Shown here: one piece after another, positions 44,114-53,028 of the stretch
How positions within the stretch are numbered: position 1 is the first letter of the stretch
How the letters are laid out: every line of letters starts with the position of its first letter
Source of the DNA: Rufibacter immobilis
GTDB lineage: Bacteria > Bacteroidota > Bacteroidia > Cytophagales > Hymenobacteraceae
Assembly (NCBI RefSeq): GCF_003721565.1
Contig: NZ_RJJE01000017.1
Span: 1,104,636 to 1,168,635 of the forward strand
Direction of reading: 5' to 3'
Length of the DNA: 64,000 nt
Program-made: the position numbers and the translations under genes
Notes under the pieces: model-generated
What the model was told of the DNA's origin: nothing
Seen by the model: the letters and a program-made list of their open reading frames with translations, nothing else
Database searches by the model: none

Positions 44114-44767
44114 TTATGGTATGTTCAGGAATTTATGGGTTTGCAACGAAATCCGCCACTTAGGGTTTTCTTTCACATAATCCACAATGAGCGGCATCAT
44201 CTGGGGGGCCTTGCTCCACTCGGGTTGCAGGTACAGGCGGGTGTTAGGCCCTACCTGAGCGGCATGTTCCTCGGCCCACGCAAAATCGCTTTTGTTGAAC
44301 ACAATCACTTTCAACTCCCCGGCATGGGGCAGGACGCTGGCGTGCGGACCCTTGAATTTCTTGGGCGAAAGGCAGATCCAGTCCCAGTGGCCGCTCAGAG
44401 GATAGGCGCCGGAGGTCTCAATAAACGTCTGAATGCCCCGTTTCTGCAGTTCTGAGGTAAGGTAGTCCAGGTTGTAAAGCAAAGGCTCGCCGCCGGTCAC
44501 CACCACCGCCTTGCCCGGATACTGCTCGGCCTGCTGCACAATCCAGTCGGTATCGGTGAGCGGGTGCAGGTTGGCATCCCAAGATTCTTTCACGTCGCAC
44601 CAGTGGCATCCAATGTCGCAGCCCCCTAAACGGATGAAGTAGGCGGCTTTGCCGGTGTGGTAGCCCTCGCCCTGAATGGTGTAAAAGTGCTCCATCAAAG
44701 GCAGCTTGGTGCCGTCTGTGGGTACCGTGTGGATGGAGGCGATTTTAATATCTAAGGTTGTTTCCAA
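44114..44767 (-). CDS. queE: 7-carboxy-7-deazaguanine synthase
   Basis: Radical SAM enzyme of queuosine/7-deazapurine synthesis, converting carboxytetrahydropterin to CDG. 217 residues with EHFYTIQGEGYHTGKAAYFI, the C-x3-C-x2-C cluster in GGCDIGCHWCDVKESWD, and VVVTGGEPLLYNL. Length fits QueE. No other queuosine genes (queC, queD) are adjacent, and the downstream OmpA gene is unrelated, so this is a convenience operon. A TACCTTTG-type box sits at 44913-44920 upstream. Confidence 0.93.
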   Translation of the reverse strand: METTLDIKIASIHTVPTDGTKLPLMEHFYTIQGEGYHTGKAAYFIRLGGCDIGCHWCDVKESWDANLHPLTDTDWIVQQAEQYPGKAVVVTGGEPLLYNLDYLTSELQKRGIQTFIETSGAYPLSGHWDWICLSPKKFKGPHASVLPHAGELKVIVFNKSDFAWAEEHAAQVGPNTRLYLQPEWSKAPQMMPLIVDYVKENPKWRISLQTHKFLNIP

Positions 44768-44785
44768 AATCTAATGTCTGATTTA

Positions 44786-44825
44786 CCGTTTAGGGGCTCT
44801 TTTTCTGAAAATGCCGCCTAAACAG
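44786..44825. repeat. GTTTAGGGGC-type hairpin, imperfect
   Basis: CCGTTTAGGGGCTCTTTTTC with GAAAATGCCGCCTAAACAG. Confidence 0.7.
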
Positions 44826-44972
44826 GATGTATGTTCTACGCCAACAAGCAGAAGCAGGTATAAGTTGCGCCCAGGCCCTGCCTTTCCGCTTTAGGCAATG
44901 TATAATCAACTGCAAAGGTAACTATTCCCGGGCAGAAAGCGCAGATCTGCCTTTTTAGGCAGCAGGGCACGG

Positions 44973-45003
44973 TTGAATAAAAATTTTTCACCTTTTACCA
45001 TTG
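44973..45003 (+). promoter_or_regulatory. promoter of the threonine operon
   Basis: TTG (44973-44975) and TACCATTG (44996-45003) are 20 bases apart, one mismatch from the TAnnTTTG consensus. Transcription would start near 45010, about 28 bases before the leader peptide. Confidence 0.6.
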
Positions 45004-45037
45004 ATCTTTCAGATATTTTCAGATATTGCCACCACTA

Positions 45038-45160
45038 ATGAGCAAAATTCACAACATAGCGCCTACCTCTCCTTCCTATTCCTTACAGGAAACGGCCCTG
45101 ATTGTTTTTGCCTGCACCACCATTACCGGTATTTTCACGATTACCCCTCCGGGGGTATAG
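45038..45160 (+). CDS. Thr/Ile-rich leader peptide of the threonine operon
   Basis: ATG 45038 to TAG 45158-45160, 40 codons. The distal part reads CTTITGIFTIT, with five Thr and three Ile codons in eleven positions, recalling E. coli thrL. It precedes aspartokinase, thrB and thrC, whose end products are Thr and, through Thr, Ile. Between the leader stop and the aspartokinase ATG lie overlapping, mutually exclusive stems (AAGGCCA 45182-45188 with TGGCCTT 45198-45204; GGCC 45199-45202 with GGCC 45208-45211), but no T run, so control may act through Rho or on translation instead of an intrinsic terminator. Confidence 0.75.
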   Translation: MSKIHNIAPTSPSYSLQETALIVFACTTITGIFTITPPGV

Positions 45161-45181
45161 CTGCACATATCGTCCTTTCCA

Positions 45182-45211
45182 AAGGCCAACTCCAAGGTGG
45201 CCTTCGCGGCC
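45182..45211 (+). promoter_or_regulatory. overlapping alternative hairpins between thr leader and aspartokinase
   Basis: Two stems compete for 45199-45202; downstream sequence to 45258 is C-rich and G-poor, which would suit Rho loading. Inference only. Confidence 0.4.
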
Positions 45212-45258
45212 TGCGGCCCATTCTCATCGTACAGTTTATCATTCTTACAGCCTGAATT

Positions 45259-46665
45259 ATGTTGGTTTTAAAATTTGGGGGCACTTCTGTAGCCAACGCC
45301 CAAGCCATCCGTCAGTTAATCTCCATCCTGCAGAAAAAGGAAAACCCCAGAATGCTGGTAGTGGTTTCTGCCATGTCTAAAGTGACTGATCTGCTCATTA
45401 GCCTTTACCAGAAGGCGGCCACGCATGATGCTACCTATCTGGAGGCGCTTGCGCAACTGGAAGCCAAGCACATGGCCGCCATTGAAGAACTGGTGCCCAT
45501 GAGCCAGCAAATTGAGATCAAAGGGCGCATCAAAATTATCTTCCGGGAGCTGGAAGATGTATGCCGTGGCATCTATCTCTTAGATGAACTCAGCGACAGC
45601 ACTAAGGCCCGGGTCATGGCCTACGGGGAACGGATGTCTTCAGCGATCATCTCTGTAGCGCTCCAGCACCACGGCCTGCCTAATACTCTGGTAGACAGCC
45701 GCGACTTCATTGAGACCGACGCCAGCTACCTCAATGCCAAGGTAAACCTTAAAGCTACTTACGCCCGCATGCAGGAACGCTTGCCCCAAGTACCCTTGAT
45801 TGTGGCCCCGGGCTTTGTTTCCCGCTCAGCGGAAGGCAAAACAACGGTGCTGGGACGAGGCGGTTCTGATTACACCGCCTCTTTATATGCCGCCGCCTTA
45901 CACGCTGATGTTCTGGAGATTTGGTCAGACGTAGACGGCATGTACACCACTGATCCACGTAAGGCCAGCGCCGCCTATTCCATTGAGGAACTAAGCTATG
46001 AGGAAGCCATGGAGCTGGCTTACTTCGGGGCGAAGGTGCTGTACCCACCCACCATTGCCCCATTGGTCACCGCTGGTATTCCGCTGGTGCTCAAGAACAC
46101 CTTCAACCCAGACCACCGGGGAACCCTCATCTCGGCTACTCCCACTCCCAGCCCTTTGGCCGTGAAAGGAATTTCCTGCATTGATCACATGGCGGTGCTC
46201 ACGGTGAGCGGCAGCGGCATGATTGGCGTGCCCGGCGTGGCTATGCGTCTGTTCAAGGCGGTGGCTTCTGAGAACATCAATATTTATTTCATCACGCAGT
46301 CTTCCTCTGAGCAGAGTATTACCATTGGCTTGGCCGAGGCCGAGGGAGAAAAAGCCGTGCAGGCCATCTCCGCGGAATTCGCCGCTGATCTGGCACTGGA
46401 ACTCCTGAACCAGGTGAGCCTGGAAACGCCCATGAGTATTGTGGCCCTGGTAGGAAACGGCATGATCCAGAAACCCGGCGTTGCCGGCAAGGCTTTCTCC
46501 CTGCTGGGCGAGCACGGCATAAACATCCGCGCCATTGCGCAGGGCGCCACGGAACGCATCATTTCTGTGGTCCTGAACTCGGCAGACGCCGAGAGAGCGG
46601 TCAACCTGCTCCACCAGAAATTTTTCCTCTCCGTACCGGAATCTTCAGAAGCCGCTCTGGCCTAA
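45259..46665 (+). CDS. lysC: aspartokinase (monofunctional)
   Basis: Phosphorylates aspartate at the head of the Thr/Met/Lys pathway. 468 residues: the kinase domain begins MLVLKFGGTSVANAQAI and has TTVLGRGGSDYTASLYAAAL and EIWSDVDGMYTTDPR; the C-terminal third has two ACT domains (VLTVSGSGMIGVPGVAMRLF and VALVGNGMIQKPGVAGKAFS), the usual feedback site. In many Bacteroidota the threonine operon starts with a bifunctional ThrA (about 810 residues) that includes homoserine dehydrogenase; here that domain is absent and no hom gene follows, so homoserine dehydrogenase must be encoded elsewhere. First structural gene behind the Thr/Ile leader. Confidence 0.93.
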   Translation: MLVLKFGGTSVANAQAIRQLISILQKKENPRMLVVVSAMSKVTDLLISLYQKAATHDATYLEALAQLEAKHMAAIEELVPMSQQIEIKGRIKIIFRELEDVCRGIYLLDELSDSTKARVMAYGERMSSAIISVALQHHGLPNTLVDSRDFIETDASYLNAKVNLKATYARMQERLPQVPLIVAPGFVSRSAEGKTTVLGRGGSDYTASLYAAALHADVLEIWSDVDGMYTTDPRKASAAYSIEELSYEEAMELAYFGAKVLYPPTIAPLVTAGIPLVLKNTFNPDHRGTLISATPTPSPLAVKGISCIDHMAVLTVSGSGMIGVPGVAMRLFKAVASENINIYFITQSSSEQSITIGLAEAEGEKAVQAISAEFAADLALELLNQVSLETPMSIVALVGNGMIQKPGVAGKAFSLLGEHGINIRAIAQGATERIISVVLNSADAERAVNLLHQKFFLSVPESSEAALA

Positions 46666-46678
46666 CAACAAATACTAT

Positions 46679-47641
46679 ATGAATTCAACTGACTTTGTCA
46701 AAGCCTACGCCCCCGCCACTGTGGCCAACGTCTGCTGTGGCTTTGATGTACTGGGCTTTGCCTTAGACCAACCCGGCGATGAAGTCTGGGTAAGAAAAAC
46801 AGAAGCACAAGGCATTACCATCTCGGCCATCCATGGCATTGAAGGCCTTTCTGCCAACCCCGCCGAGAATGTGATTGGCGTAGTGGCCCAGAAGATGCTG
46901 GAGGCCCTGGAGGTGCCGCATGGGCTGGAGATGCAACTGCACAAAGGCATGCCCGTGGGCAGCGGCCTGGGTAGCAGCGCCGCCAGTTCCGCAGCCGCCG
47001 CCTATGCCGTGAATGAATTACTGGGCAGTCCGTTCAGTACCAAAGAACTGGTGGTTTTTGCCATGGAGGGCGAACGGAAAGCCTCGGGCTCTGCCCACGC
47101 CGACAATGTGGCCCCTTCGCTGCTGGGCGGATTCGTGCTGGTGCGTGATTATGAGCCGCTGGATGTAGTGGAACTAGGCGTACCGCTGGAGCTGTATTGC
47201 ACCGTCTTATACCCCCAGATTGAGCTGAAAACCTCACTCTCCCGCCAAATCCTGAAACAGGAAATCCCCCTGAAGCAAGGGATCAGGCAGTGGGGTAATC
47301 TGGCGGGCCTCATGGCTGGTTTACTCAAAAAAGACTATGCGCTCCTGGGCCGCAGCCTGCATGATGCCATTTTTGAGCCGGAGCGTTCCATCCTCATTCC
47401 GCTGTTCAAACAGGTAAAATCGGCGGCCCTCGCGGCTGGGGCGCTGGGGGCGGGAATTTCAGGCTCCGGTCCCTCCATTTTCGCGCTTTCCGCCACCCGC
47501 GCCCAGGCCTTGGCCGTACAAGAGGCCATGGAAGCCATTTACAGCGGCAGCGGCATTGAGACCAAATCATATGTGGCCCAGGTCCCCGAACAGGGCGTTC
47601 GGCTGGTTGGCCACTCATCCTATAAACCCGCCCAACTATGA
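46679..47641 (+). CDS. thrB: homoserine kinase
   Basis: GHMP kinase of 320 residues that phosphorylates homoserine. Motifs: VKAYAPATVANVCCGFDVLG at the N-terminus, the ATP loop GMPVGSGLGSSAASSAAAA, and GAGISGSGPSIFAL near the C-terminus. It starts 13 bases after aspartokinase and overlaps thrC by four bases (ATGA, 47638-47641), so the three genes are one coupled operon under the leader peptide. Confidence 0.95.
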   Translation: MNSTDFVKAYAPATVANVCCGFDVLGFALDQPGDEVWVRKTEAQGITISAIHGIEGLSANPAENVIGVVAQKMLEALEVPHGLEMQLHKGMPVGSGLGSSAASSAAAAYAVNELLGSPFSTKELVVFAMEGERKASGSAHADNVAPSLLGGFVLVRDYEPLDVVELGVPLELYCTVLYPQIELKTSLSRQILKQEIPLKQGIRQWGNLAGLMAGLLKKDYALLGRSLHDAIFEPERSILIPLFKQVKSAALAAGALGAGISGSGPSIFALSATRAQALAVQEAMEAIYSGSGIETKSYVAQVPEQGVRLVGHSSYKPAQL

Positions 47642-48957
47642 AGTACTACAGCACCAACGGCTCCTCCCCGGAAATGAGTTTTAGGGAAGCCGTCATCAAA
47701 GGCCTTCCCCATGACCAGGGACTTTTCTTCCCGAAGGAAATTCCCACCCTACCCGCAGATTTTTTTGACCGGCTCCCCTCCCTCTCCCTGCCTCAGACGG
47801 CGGTGGAAGTGCTCCAGCCTTACGTATCGCCTGACCTGAGCCCGGAGGCGCTGCGGCAGATCTGTGAGGAGGTGTTCACGTTCCAGATTCCGCTGGTAGA
47901 AGTGGAGAAAGACATGTACGCGCTGGAACTGTTTCATGGCCCCACCTGCGCGTTCAAAGATGTGGGTGCCCGTTTCATGTCGCGCTGCCTGCAGGCGTTT
48001 ACTGGCAAGGACAAACGAGTAACCGTGCTGGTGGCCACTTCCGGTGATACCGGCAGCGCCGTGGCCAATGGCTTTCTGGGCCTTGAGAACATTGATGTGG
48101 TGGTACTGTACCCGGAGAACGGGGTGAGCCCGATACAGGAAATGCAATTCGCCACGCTGGGGCAGAACATCAGCGCGGTAGCCATTAACGGCACCTTTGA
48201 CGATTGCCAGCGTCTGGTGAAAGAGGCGTTCACTGATCCGGAACTGAACAAAGCCAGAAATCTCTCTTCGGCTAACTCTATCAATGTAGCGCGTTGGCTT
48301 CCGCAGATGGTCTATTACTTCCACGCCTGGGGCCAATGGAAAAAGCTGAATTCTAACGCGACTGAGATCACTGTTTCAGTGCCCAGCGGCAACTTCGGGA
48401 ATCTGGCGGCGGGGCTGCTGGCCCGGCAGATGGGCTTGCCCGTCACCTATTTCGTTGCCGCCACCAACCGCAACCGGATTGTGCCTGCGTATCTGGAAAC
48501 TGGGCAGTACAGCCCTGCCCCATCGGTGGCCACCATTGCCAATGCCATGGACGTGGGCAACCCCAACAATTTCCCGCGCATTCAGGAAATGTTTGGGGCT
48601 AACCTTGAAAGCCTGAAGGAAGTGGTAAAAGGTTTCTGGGCCGATGACGAGGAAATCAAAGGCACTATCAAACTGGTGCACCAAACCACCGGCTATCCCC
48701 TAGACCCGCACGGGGCTATTGGATACCTTAGCCTGCGCCAACTGCTCCCCGAGCTGCACACGCCCGGTATTTTCCTGGAGACAGCCCACCCAGCCAAATT
48801 CAAAGACAGCATGGAAGAGGTATTGGGGCAGGAAGTGCCGCTGCCTGAGCAACTGAAGGCGTTCCTGGGCAAACAGAAACAAGTCACCGAGCTGCCTAAT
48901 GACTTTGCCGGCCTCAAGCTGCTACTCATGCAGGAACACAAAGAAGGAACGCTATAA
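47638..48957 (+). CDS. thrC: threonine synthase
   Basis: PLP-dependent conversion of phosphohomoserine to threonine. 439 residues: N-terminal MKYYSTNGSSPEMSFREAVI, the PLP lysine in FHGPTCAFKDVGARF, the phosphate-binding ATSGDTGSAVANGF, VSVPSGNFGNLAAGLLA and a C-terminal domain with HPAKF. Length and order fit the ThrC subfamily of Bacteroidota and Proteobacteria. Last gene of the operon; a hairpin follows 8 bases later. Confidence 0.95.
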   Translation: MKYYSTNGSSPEMSFREAVIKGLPHDQGLFFPKEIPTLPADFFDRLPSLSLPQTAVEVLQPYVSPDLSPEALRQICEEVFTFQIPLVEVEKDMYALELFHGPTCAFKDVGARFMSRCLQAFTGKDKRVTVLVATSGDTGSAVANGFLGLENIDVVVLYPENGVSPIQEMQFATLGQNISAVAINGTFDDCQRLVKEAFTDPELNKARNLSSANSINVARWLPQMVYYFHAWGQWKKLNSNATEITVSVPSGNFGNLAAGLLARQMGLPVTYFVAATNRNRIVPAYLETGQYSPAPSVATIANAMDVGNPNNFPRIQEMFGANLESLKEVVKGFWADDEEIKGTIKLVHQTTGYPLDPHGAIGYLSLRQLLPELHTPGIFLETAHPAKFKDSMEEVLGQEVPLPEQLKAFLGKQKQVTELPNDFAGLKLLLMQEHKEGTL

Positions 48958-48962
48958 GCCGC

Positions 48963-49007
48963 TTCCCGTTTAGGGGCTGTTTTTCGAAAACAGCCCCTAA
49001 ACGGGAA
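48963..49007. repeat. GTTTAGGGGC-type hairpin (canonical)
   Basis: TTCCCGTTTAGGGGCTGTTTT pairs with AAAACAGCCCCTAAACGGGAA (each arm perfectly); outer TTCCC/GGGAA is locus-specific. Lies directly after thrC. Confidence 0.9.
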
Positions 49008-49080
49008 TAGCCGGATTGTAAGCCTAACAGACTACAACTGACTCTTCTATCACAAGCTCAAGAAGTGACTTATTACAGAA

Positions 49081-49216
49081 CCTACCCCTCCCAGAGGGGA
49101 ATTCATGCAAATCATATTACAAGAAGTAGCTGTTGTGAAAATTGCATCCAAAGCCAATCAGTTCTCCCAAGAGGAGTATTTTGCTCCTCTTGGGAGAACT
49201 GAGGTGGGTTAAGTAA
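49081..49216. repeat. MITE-like inverted-repeat element, copy 2 of the 19893 family
   Basis: The left arm CCTACCCCTCCCAGAGGGGA, interior ACAAGAAGTAGCTGTTGTGA and right arm CTCCTCTTGGGAGAACTGAG parallel the element at 19893-20052. A perfect 17-bp hairpin (49160-49176 with 49184-49200) is nested in the right side. Confidence 0.65.
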
Positions 49217-49255
49217 GTAGACGAACCGGAGCTAGAAGCTTCATAAATAGTGGTT

Positions 49256-49297
49256 CCCGTTTAGCGGCTCTTTTTTGAAAAACAGGCTTAAAACAGG
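49256..49297. repeat. GTTTAGGGGC-type hairpin, degenerate right arm
   Basis: CCCGTTTAGCGGCTCTTTTT versus AAAAACAGGCTTAAAACAGG. Confidence 0.65.
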
Positions 49298-49336
49298 AAA
49301 GCCCGCTGCTTATGGAGGCAACGGGCTTTCCTGTTT
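49291..49336. terminator. bidirectional terminator between thrC and folD
   Basis: Arms AAACAGGAAAGCCCG (49291-49305) and CGGGCTTTCCTGTTT (49322-49336) are exact complements around a 16-base loop; A- and T-ended on both sides, just after the folD stop on the minus strand. Confidence 0.75.
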
Positions 49337-49346
49337 CTATAGATGC

Positions 49347-50228
49347 TTAGGAATAAACTTCTTTCTTGGCGGCTCTAAGCGTGTTCTTCAGCAGCATGGA
49401 GATGGTTAAAGGACCTACGCCGCCCGGCACTGGGGTTATGTAGCTGCATTTGGGAGCAACCTCTTCAAAGGCCACATCGCCGCGCAGGCGCCAGCCTCTT
49501 TCGCGGGTGGTGTCTGCTACGCGGGTGGTTCCCACGTCAATTACCACAGCGCCTTCCTTCACCATGTCGGCGGTGATAAGGCCGGGTTTGCCTACGGCCA
49601 CGATCAGAATATCGGCTTGCCGGGTATGATGGGCCAGGTCTACGGTGTTGCGGTGGCAGATGGTCACGGTGCTTTCGCCGGGGATGGTGCACTTGCTCAT
49701 GAGAATGCTGATGGGCGTACCCACAATGTTGCTTCTCCCTACCACTACGCAGTGCTTGCCCTTCGTTTCAATATTGTAGCGCTCCAGCAATTGCATGATG
49801 CCGTAGGGCGTGGCGGGCAAATAGGCCGGCAGACCAGCCACCATGCGGCCCACGTTCACCGGATGGAAACCATCTACGTCTTTGCGGTAGTCCATCACCT
49901 CCAGCACCTTGTCTCCGCTGATATGCTTGGGGAGCGGCAACTGCACAATGAGGCCGTCAATGCTGTCATCGGCGTTGATTTCCTTTATCTTGTTGAGCAG
50001 TTCCTCTTCCGAGATGGTGTCCTCATAGTGCAGCAAAGTAGATTCAAAACCAACGCGCTCGCAGGCCAGCACTTTGTTGTTCACATAAGTCATGGAGCCG
50101 CCGTCTTGGCCTACCAGAATGGCCGCCAGATGCGGGGCTTTGCCGCCCTGCTTTTTGATTTCCGCCACTTCGGCGGCTATTTCACTTTGAATGGCTTCTG
50201 AGGTTTTCTTTCCGTCTAAGAGAGTCAT
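49347..50228 (-). CDS. folD: methylenetetrahydrofolate dehydrogenase / cyclohydrolase
   Basis: Bifunctional one-carbon enzyme interconverting methylene-, methenyl- and formyl-THF. 293 residues with the family motifs [19 protein letters not shown] (catalytic YxxxK), [44 protein letters not shown] and [17 protein letters not shown]. Length typical. A TAATTTTG box lies at 50263-50270. Convergent with thrC; a hairpin repeat separates it from the efflux operon. Confidence 0.96.
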   Translation of the reverse strand: MTLLDGKKTSEAIQSEIAAEVAEIKKQGGKAPHLAAILVGQDGGSMTYVNNKVLACERVGFESTLLHYEDTISEEELLNKIKEINADDSIDGLIVQLPLPKHISGDKVLEVMDYRKDVDGFHPVNVGRMVAGLPAYLPATPYGIMQLLERYNIETKGKHCVVVGRSNIVGTPISILMSKCTIPGESTVTICHRNTVDLAHHTRQADILIVAVGKPGLITADMVKEGAVVIDVGTTRVADTTRERGWRLRGDVAFEEVAPKCSYITPVPGGVGPLTISMLLKNTLRAAKKEVYS

Positions 50229-50344
50229 GGATACAGGAAAAAGGAAGAGTTGAAACGAAAGCCAAAATTAAACGCCTTGGGGCAAAGTGCCTCGCTTTTT
50301 CGCAGATATTTAAGAACATGAATATTATGCGGCGCTAAAAAGCA

Positions 50345-50392
50345 AAACCCGTTTAGGGGCTGTTTTTGGAAAAACGGCCCCTAAACGGGTTT
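50345..50392. repeat. GTTTAGGGGC-type hairpin with extended stem
   Basis: AAACCCG/CGGGTTT extends the stem; core GGGGCTGTTTTT with AAAAACGGCCCC. Likely terminator for the efflux operon on the minus strand. Confidence 0.9.
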
Positions 50393-50415
50393 CTCAAGTT
50401 CAATGCTAGAAAACC

Positions 50416-51963
50416 TTAGTGAGCGTCTACCGGCATTTTCACGCCTTTCTTGAATTTTTGCAGGTAGAGCAGTGGAATAGAGCAGAGCATGATCATACCA
50501 GACACCCAGAACGCATCTGTGTATGAAAGCAGCGCGGTCTGCTTCATGACCATGCCCTCAATGGCTTTGTAGGCCGCCTTCTGCGCATCCATGAACGAAT
50601 AACCTTTGCTCATGAACGTCTGCATAAGGCCGTTGAAACGCTGGGTGAACGCGGGGTTGTACTCATTGATGTTCACCAGCAGGTTGTTGCGGTGCACGCC
50701 CTGGCGCACGTGGATGAGCGTGGTGAGCGCGGCAATCCCGAAGGAACCGCCCAACTGGCGCATCATGTTGTTGAGACCGGTGCCCTGCCCTATCTCGGCC
50801 CCTTTCAGGTCCTGAATGGCCAGCGTGGTCAACGGCACGAACAGCAAGGACATACCGATTCCCCTGATCACCAGCGGCCAGAAGAAGTCACTGGTGCCCG
50901 AGGCCAGTGTGGATTGGTTCATCATCTGCGCGAACACGAAGAACAGGAACATTCCGCCGGTGGCCATGAACTGGGCCGGAATGCCCTTCTGCAGCATCTT
51001 GCCCACAAAAGGCATCATGGCAATGGTGAACAGACCGCCCGGCAACAACAGCTCCCCCGACTGCTGCGCCGTGAAGCCCAGCAAGCCCTGCGTGAACACC
51101 GGGAACACGAACATAGAGCTGTATAACCCGAAGCCCAGCACAAAGGAGGTGAACATGCCAATGGAGAAGCTGCGGTGGCGCATGATCTTGAAATTCACCA
51201 CGGGGTAGTCAATGCTGGTCTCGCGCCACACAAATAGCAGCGCCCCCACAAAGGCAATGGCACTCAAAACCACTATATAGGTAGCCGAAAACCAGTCTTC
51301 GCTCTCGCCTTTCTCCAACACCGTCTGCAAACAACCCACTGAGATAGCCAGCAAGGCAATACCCCACCAGTCAATGGGTTTGCCGCTTTCCTCCTTGGGG
51401 GTTTTGTTGATGAAGAAGTATGTAGCCAGCGCAGCCATGATGCCCACCGGAATGTTCACGTAGAAAATCCAGGGCCAGGAGTAATTGTCTGTGATGTAGC
51501 CGCCAATGGTAGGTCCCAAGGTGGGTCCAACCACGGCACCCAGCCCGAACAAAGCGGTAGCTGTACCTACCTGCTCTTTAGGCCAGGTCTCCAGCAATAT
51601 GGACTGCGCAGTAGACAGCAATCCGCCACCCGCCAGCCCTTGCATGATCCTAAACACCACCAGTTCATCTAAGGTTGTCGCGTTTCCGCAGAGGAAGGAG
51701 ACAATGGTAAAGATGATGATGGACGCCATGAAGTAGTTCTTCCGCCCGAAACGCCCGCCTAACCACCCCGACATGGGCAGGATGATCACGTTGGCCACGG
51801 CGTAGCCCGTCACTACCCAAGCAATGTCTTCCAGGGTAGCGCCCAGGTTCCCCTGAATCTGGGGCATGGCCACGTTCACAATGGTGGTGTCAATGAGCTC
51901 CAGCAGGGAAGCCGTGATCACCGTGATGGTGATCACCCATTTTTTTAACCCTTTTTCCGCCAT
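50416..51963 (-). CDS. EmrB/QacA-type DHA2 MFS drug efflux transporter
   Basis: A 515-residue inner-membrane antiporter with 14 predicted helices. Near the N-terminus LLELIDTTIVNVAMPQIQG carries the DHA2 helix-1 signature and GWLGGRFGRKNYFMAS the MFS motif A; GLGAVVGPTLGPTIGGYI is motif C of exporters. It is the last gene of a minus-strand operon TetR-TolC-HlyD-EmrB that forms a complete tripartite pump to the outside of the cell. Three bases separate it from the HlyD gene. Substrates are probably amphipathic drugs or signals; not predictable. Confidence 0.94.
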   Translation of the reverse strand: MAEKGLKKWVITITVITASLLELIDTTIVNVAMPQIQGNLGATLEDIAWVVTGYAVANVIILPMSGWLGGRFGRKNYFMASIIIFTIVSFLCGNATTLDELVVFRIMQGLAGGGLLSTAQSILLETWPKEQVGTATALFGLGAVVGPTLGPTIGGYITDNYSWPWIFYVNIPVGIMAALATYFFINKTPKEESGKPIDWWGIALLAISVGCLQTVLEKGESEDWFSATYIVVLSAIAFVGALLFVWRETSIDYPVVNFKIMRHRSFSIGMFTSFVLGFGLYSSMFVFPVFTQGLLGFTAQQSGELLLPGGLFTIAMMPFVGKMLQKGIPAQFMATGGMFLFFVFAQMMNQSTLASGTSDFFWPLVIRGIGMSLLFVPLTTLAIQDLKGAEIGQGTGLNNMMRQLGGSFGIAALTTLIHVRQGVHRNNLLVNINEYNPAFTQRFNGLMQTFMSKGYSFMDAQKAAYKAIEGMVMKQTALLSYTDAFWVSGMIMLCSIPLLYLQKFKKGVKMPVDAH

Positions 51964-51966
51964 TGC

Positions 51967-53028
51967 CTATGCTTTGGTCAACACAGAGACTTTCACGCTC
52001 ATGCCTGGTCTCAGCTTTGACAGTACTTCTTTGTTCGCGTTGATCTTGATTTTCACGGGTACCCGTTGCACCACTTTCACGAAGTTACCAGTGGCATTGT
52101 CTGGCGGCAGCAGCGAAAACTTAGCCCCGGTGGCCGGCGAGAAATTGTAAATGGTTCCTTCTACTTTCTCCTCTGGGAAAGCATCTACCACTATGTCCAC
52201 TTTCTGGCCCTCCCGGATGTTCTCCAGCTGGGTTTCTTTGAAGTTAGCGGTCACGAAGAGGCTGTTATCGTTCACAATGGAGAACAGACTTTGCCCCGCC
52301 TGCACCAACTGGCCTTTCTGCACGTTCTTTTTAGAAACCATTCCGCTGGCTGGCGCCGTGATGGTGGTATAGGAAAGTTGCAGTTTGGCAAAGTCAACAT
52401 CGGCTTGGCGTTGGTCAACCCCGGTATTGGTCACGGTTAACTGGGTACGGGTAGTGCCTACTTGCTCCAATGCGGCTTTGTATTGCTCCTGTGCCGCGTT
52501 AAAAGTAGCCTGGGCAGCATCACGGTCGGCTTTGGCCTGGTCAAACTGCTGCTGCGTAATGGAACCGTCCTGTATAAGGTTAGCGAAGCGCTTGTAATCT
52601 TGCTGGGCTTTCCAGAGGCGCACGCGGGCGGTTTCAATATTGGCTTTTGCCGTGGCGGCATTGGCGGCAGTGGCCGTGATCTGTGCCTGTCCTACGTTGG
52701 TGCTGGCGCTGGCTCCGCGTTGGGCGGCCAGGGCCTGTTCTACTTTGATGGCATAGTCACGCTCATCTAACTTCACCAGCATCTGCCCCTGGTTCACGTG
52801 GGTGTTTTCCTCAAACAGGATGCTGTCTACGTAACCGCCTACCCGGGCCACCACCGGACTGATGTCGGCGTCTATCTGGGCGTCATCAGTGTCCTCGTGC
52901 TTGCTCAGGTAGAGGTATTCTTTGATTCCGAAGAAGCCACCCACCAGTAAGATAACTCCCAGGATGATGGGAATTACTTTATTCGATTTTTTCTTTGGCG
53001 TTTCCATTTCAGGTGTTGAAGTAGTCAT
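51967..53028 (-). CDS. HlyD/EmrA membrane fusion protein
   Basis: The periplasmic adaptor of the pump, 353 residues. One N-terminal membrane anchor (VIPIILGVILLVGGFFGI), then a biotinyl-lipoyl half (DADISPVVARVGGYVDSILF), a long coiled-coil hairpin rich in Ala/Gln (about 95-215), the second lipoyl half (LSYTTITAPASGMVSKKNV) and a beta-barrel. Stop of tolC and its start share one base (53028). Length fits EmrA. Confidence 0.94.
   Translation of the reverse strand: MTTSTPEMETPKKKSNKVIPIILGVILLVGGFFGIKEYLYLSKHEDTDDAQIDADISPVVARVGGYVDSILFEENTHVNQGQMLVKLDERDYAIKVEQALAAQRGASASTNVGQAQITATAANAATAKANIETARVRLWKAQQDYKRFANLIQDGSITQQQFDQAKADRDAAQATFNAAQEQYKAALEQVGTTRTQLTVTNTGVDQRQADVDFAKLQLSYTTITAPASGMVSKKNVQKGQLVQAGQSLFSIVNDNSLFVTANFKETQLENIREGQKVDIVVDAFPEEKVEGTIYNFSPATGAKFSLLPPDNATGNFVKVVQRVPVKIKINANKEVLSKLRPGMSVKVSVLTKA

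Noticed and set aside
44768-45037. preQ1 or other riboswitch upstream of queE or the thr operon
   Set aside because: No aptamer core motif seen; the leader peptide and promoter account for the sequence.
45001-45255. 84-residue frame overlapping the thr leader
   Set aside because: Non-ATG start and no Thr/Ile bias; the overlapping 40-codon frame explains the region better.
49160-49200. 17-bp perfect hairpin as a stand-alone terminator
   Set aside because: No T run and it forms part of the larger MITE-like element.
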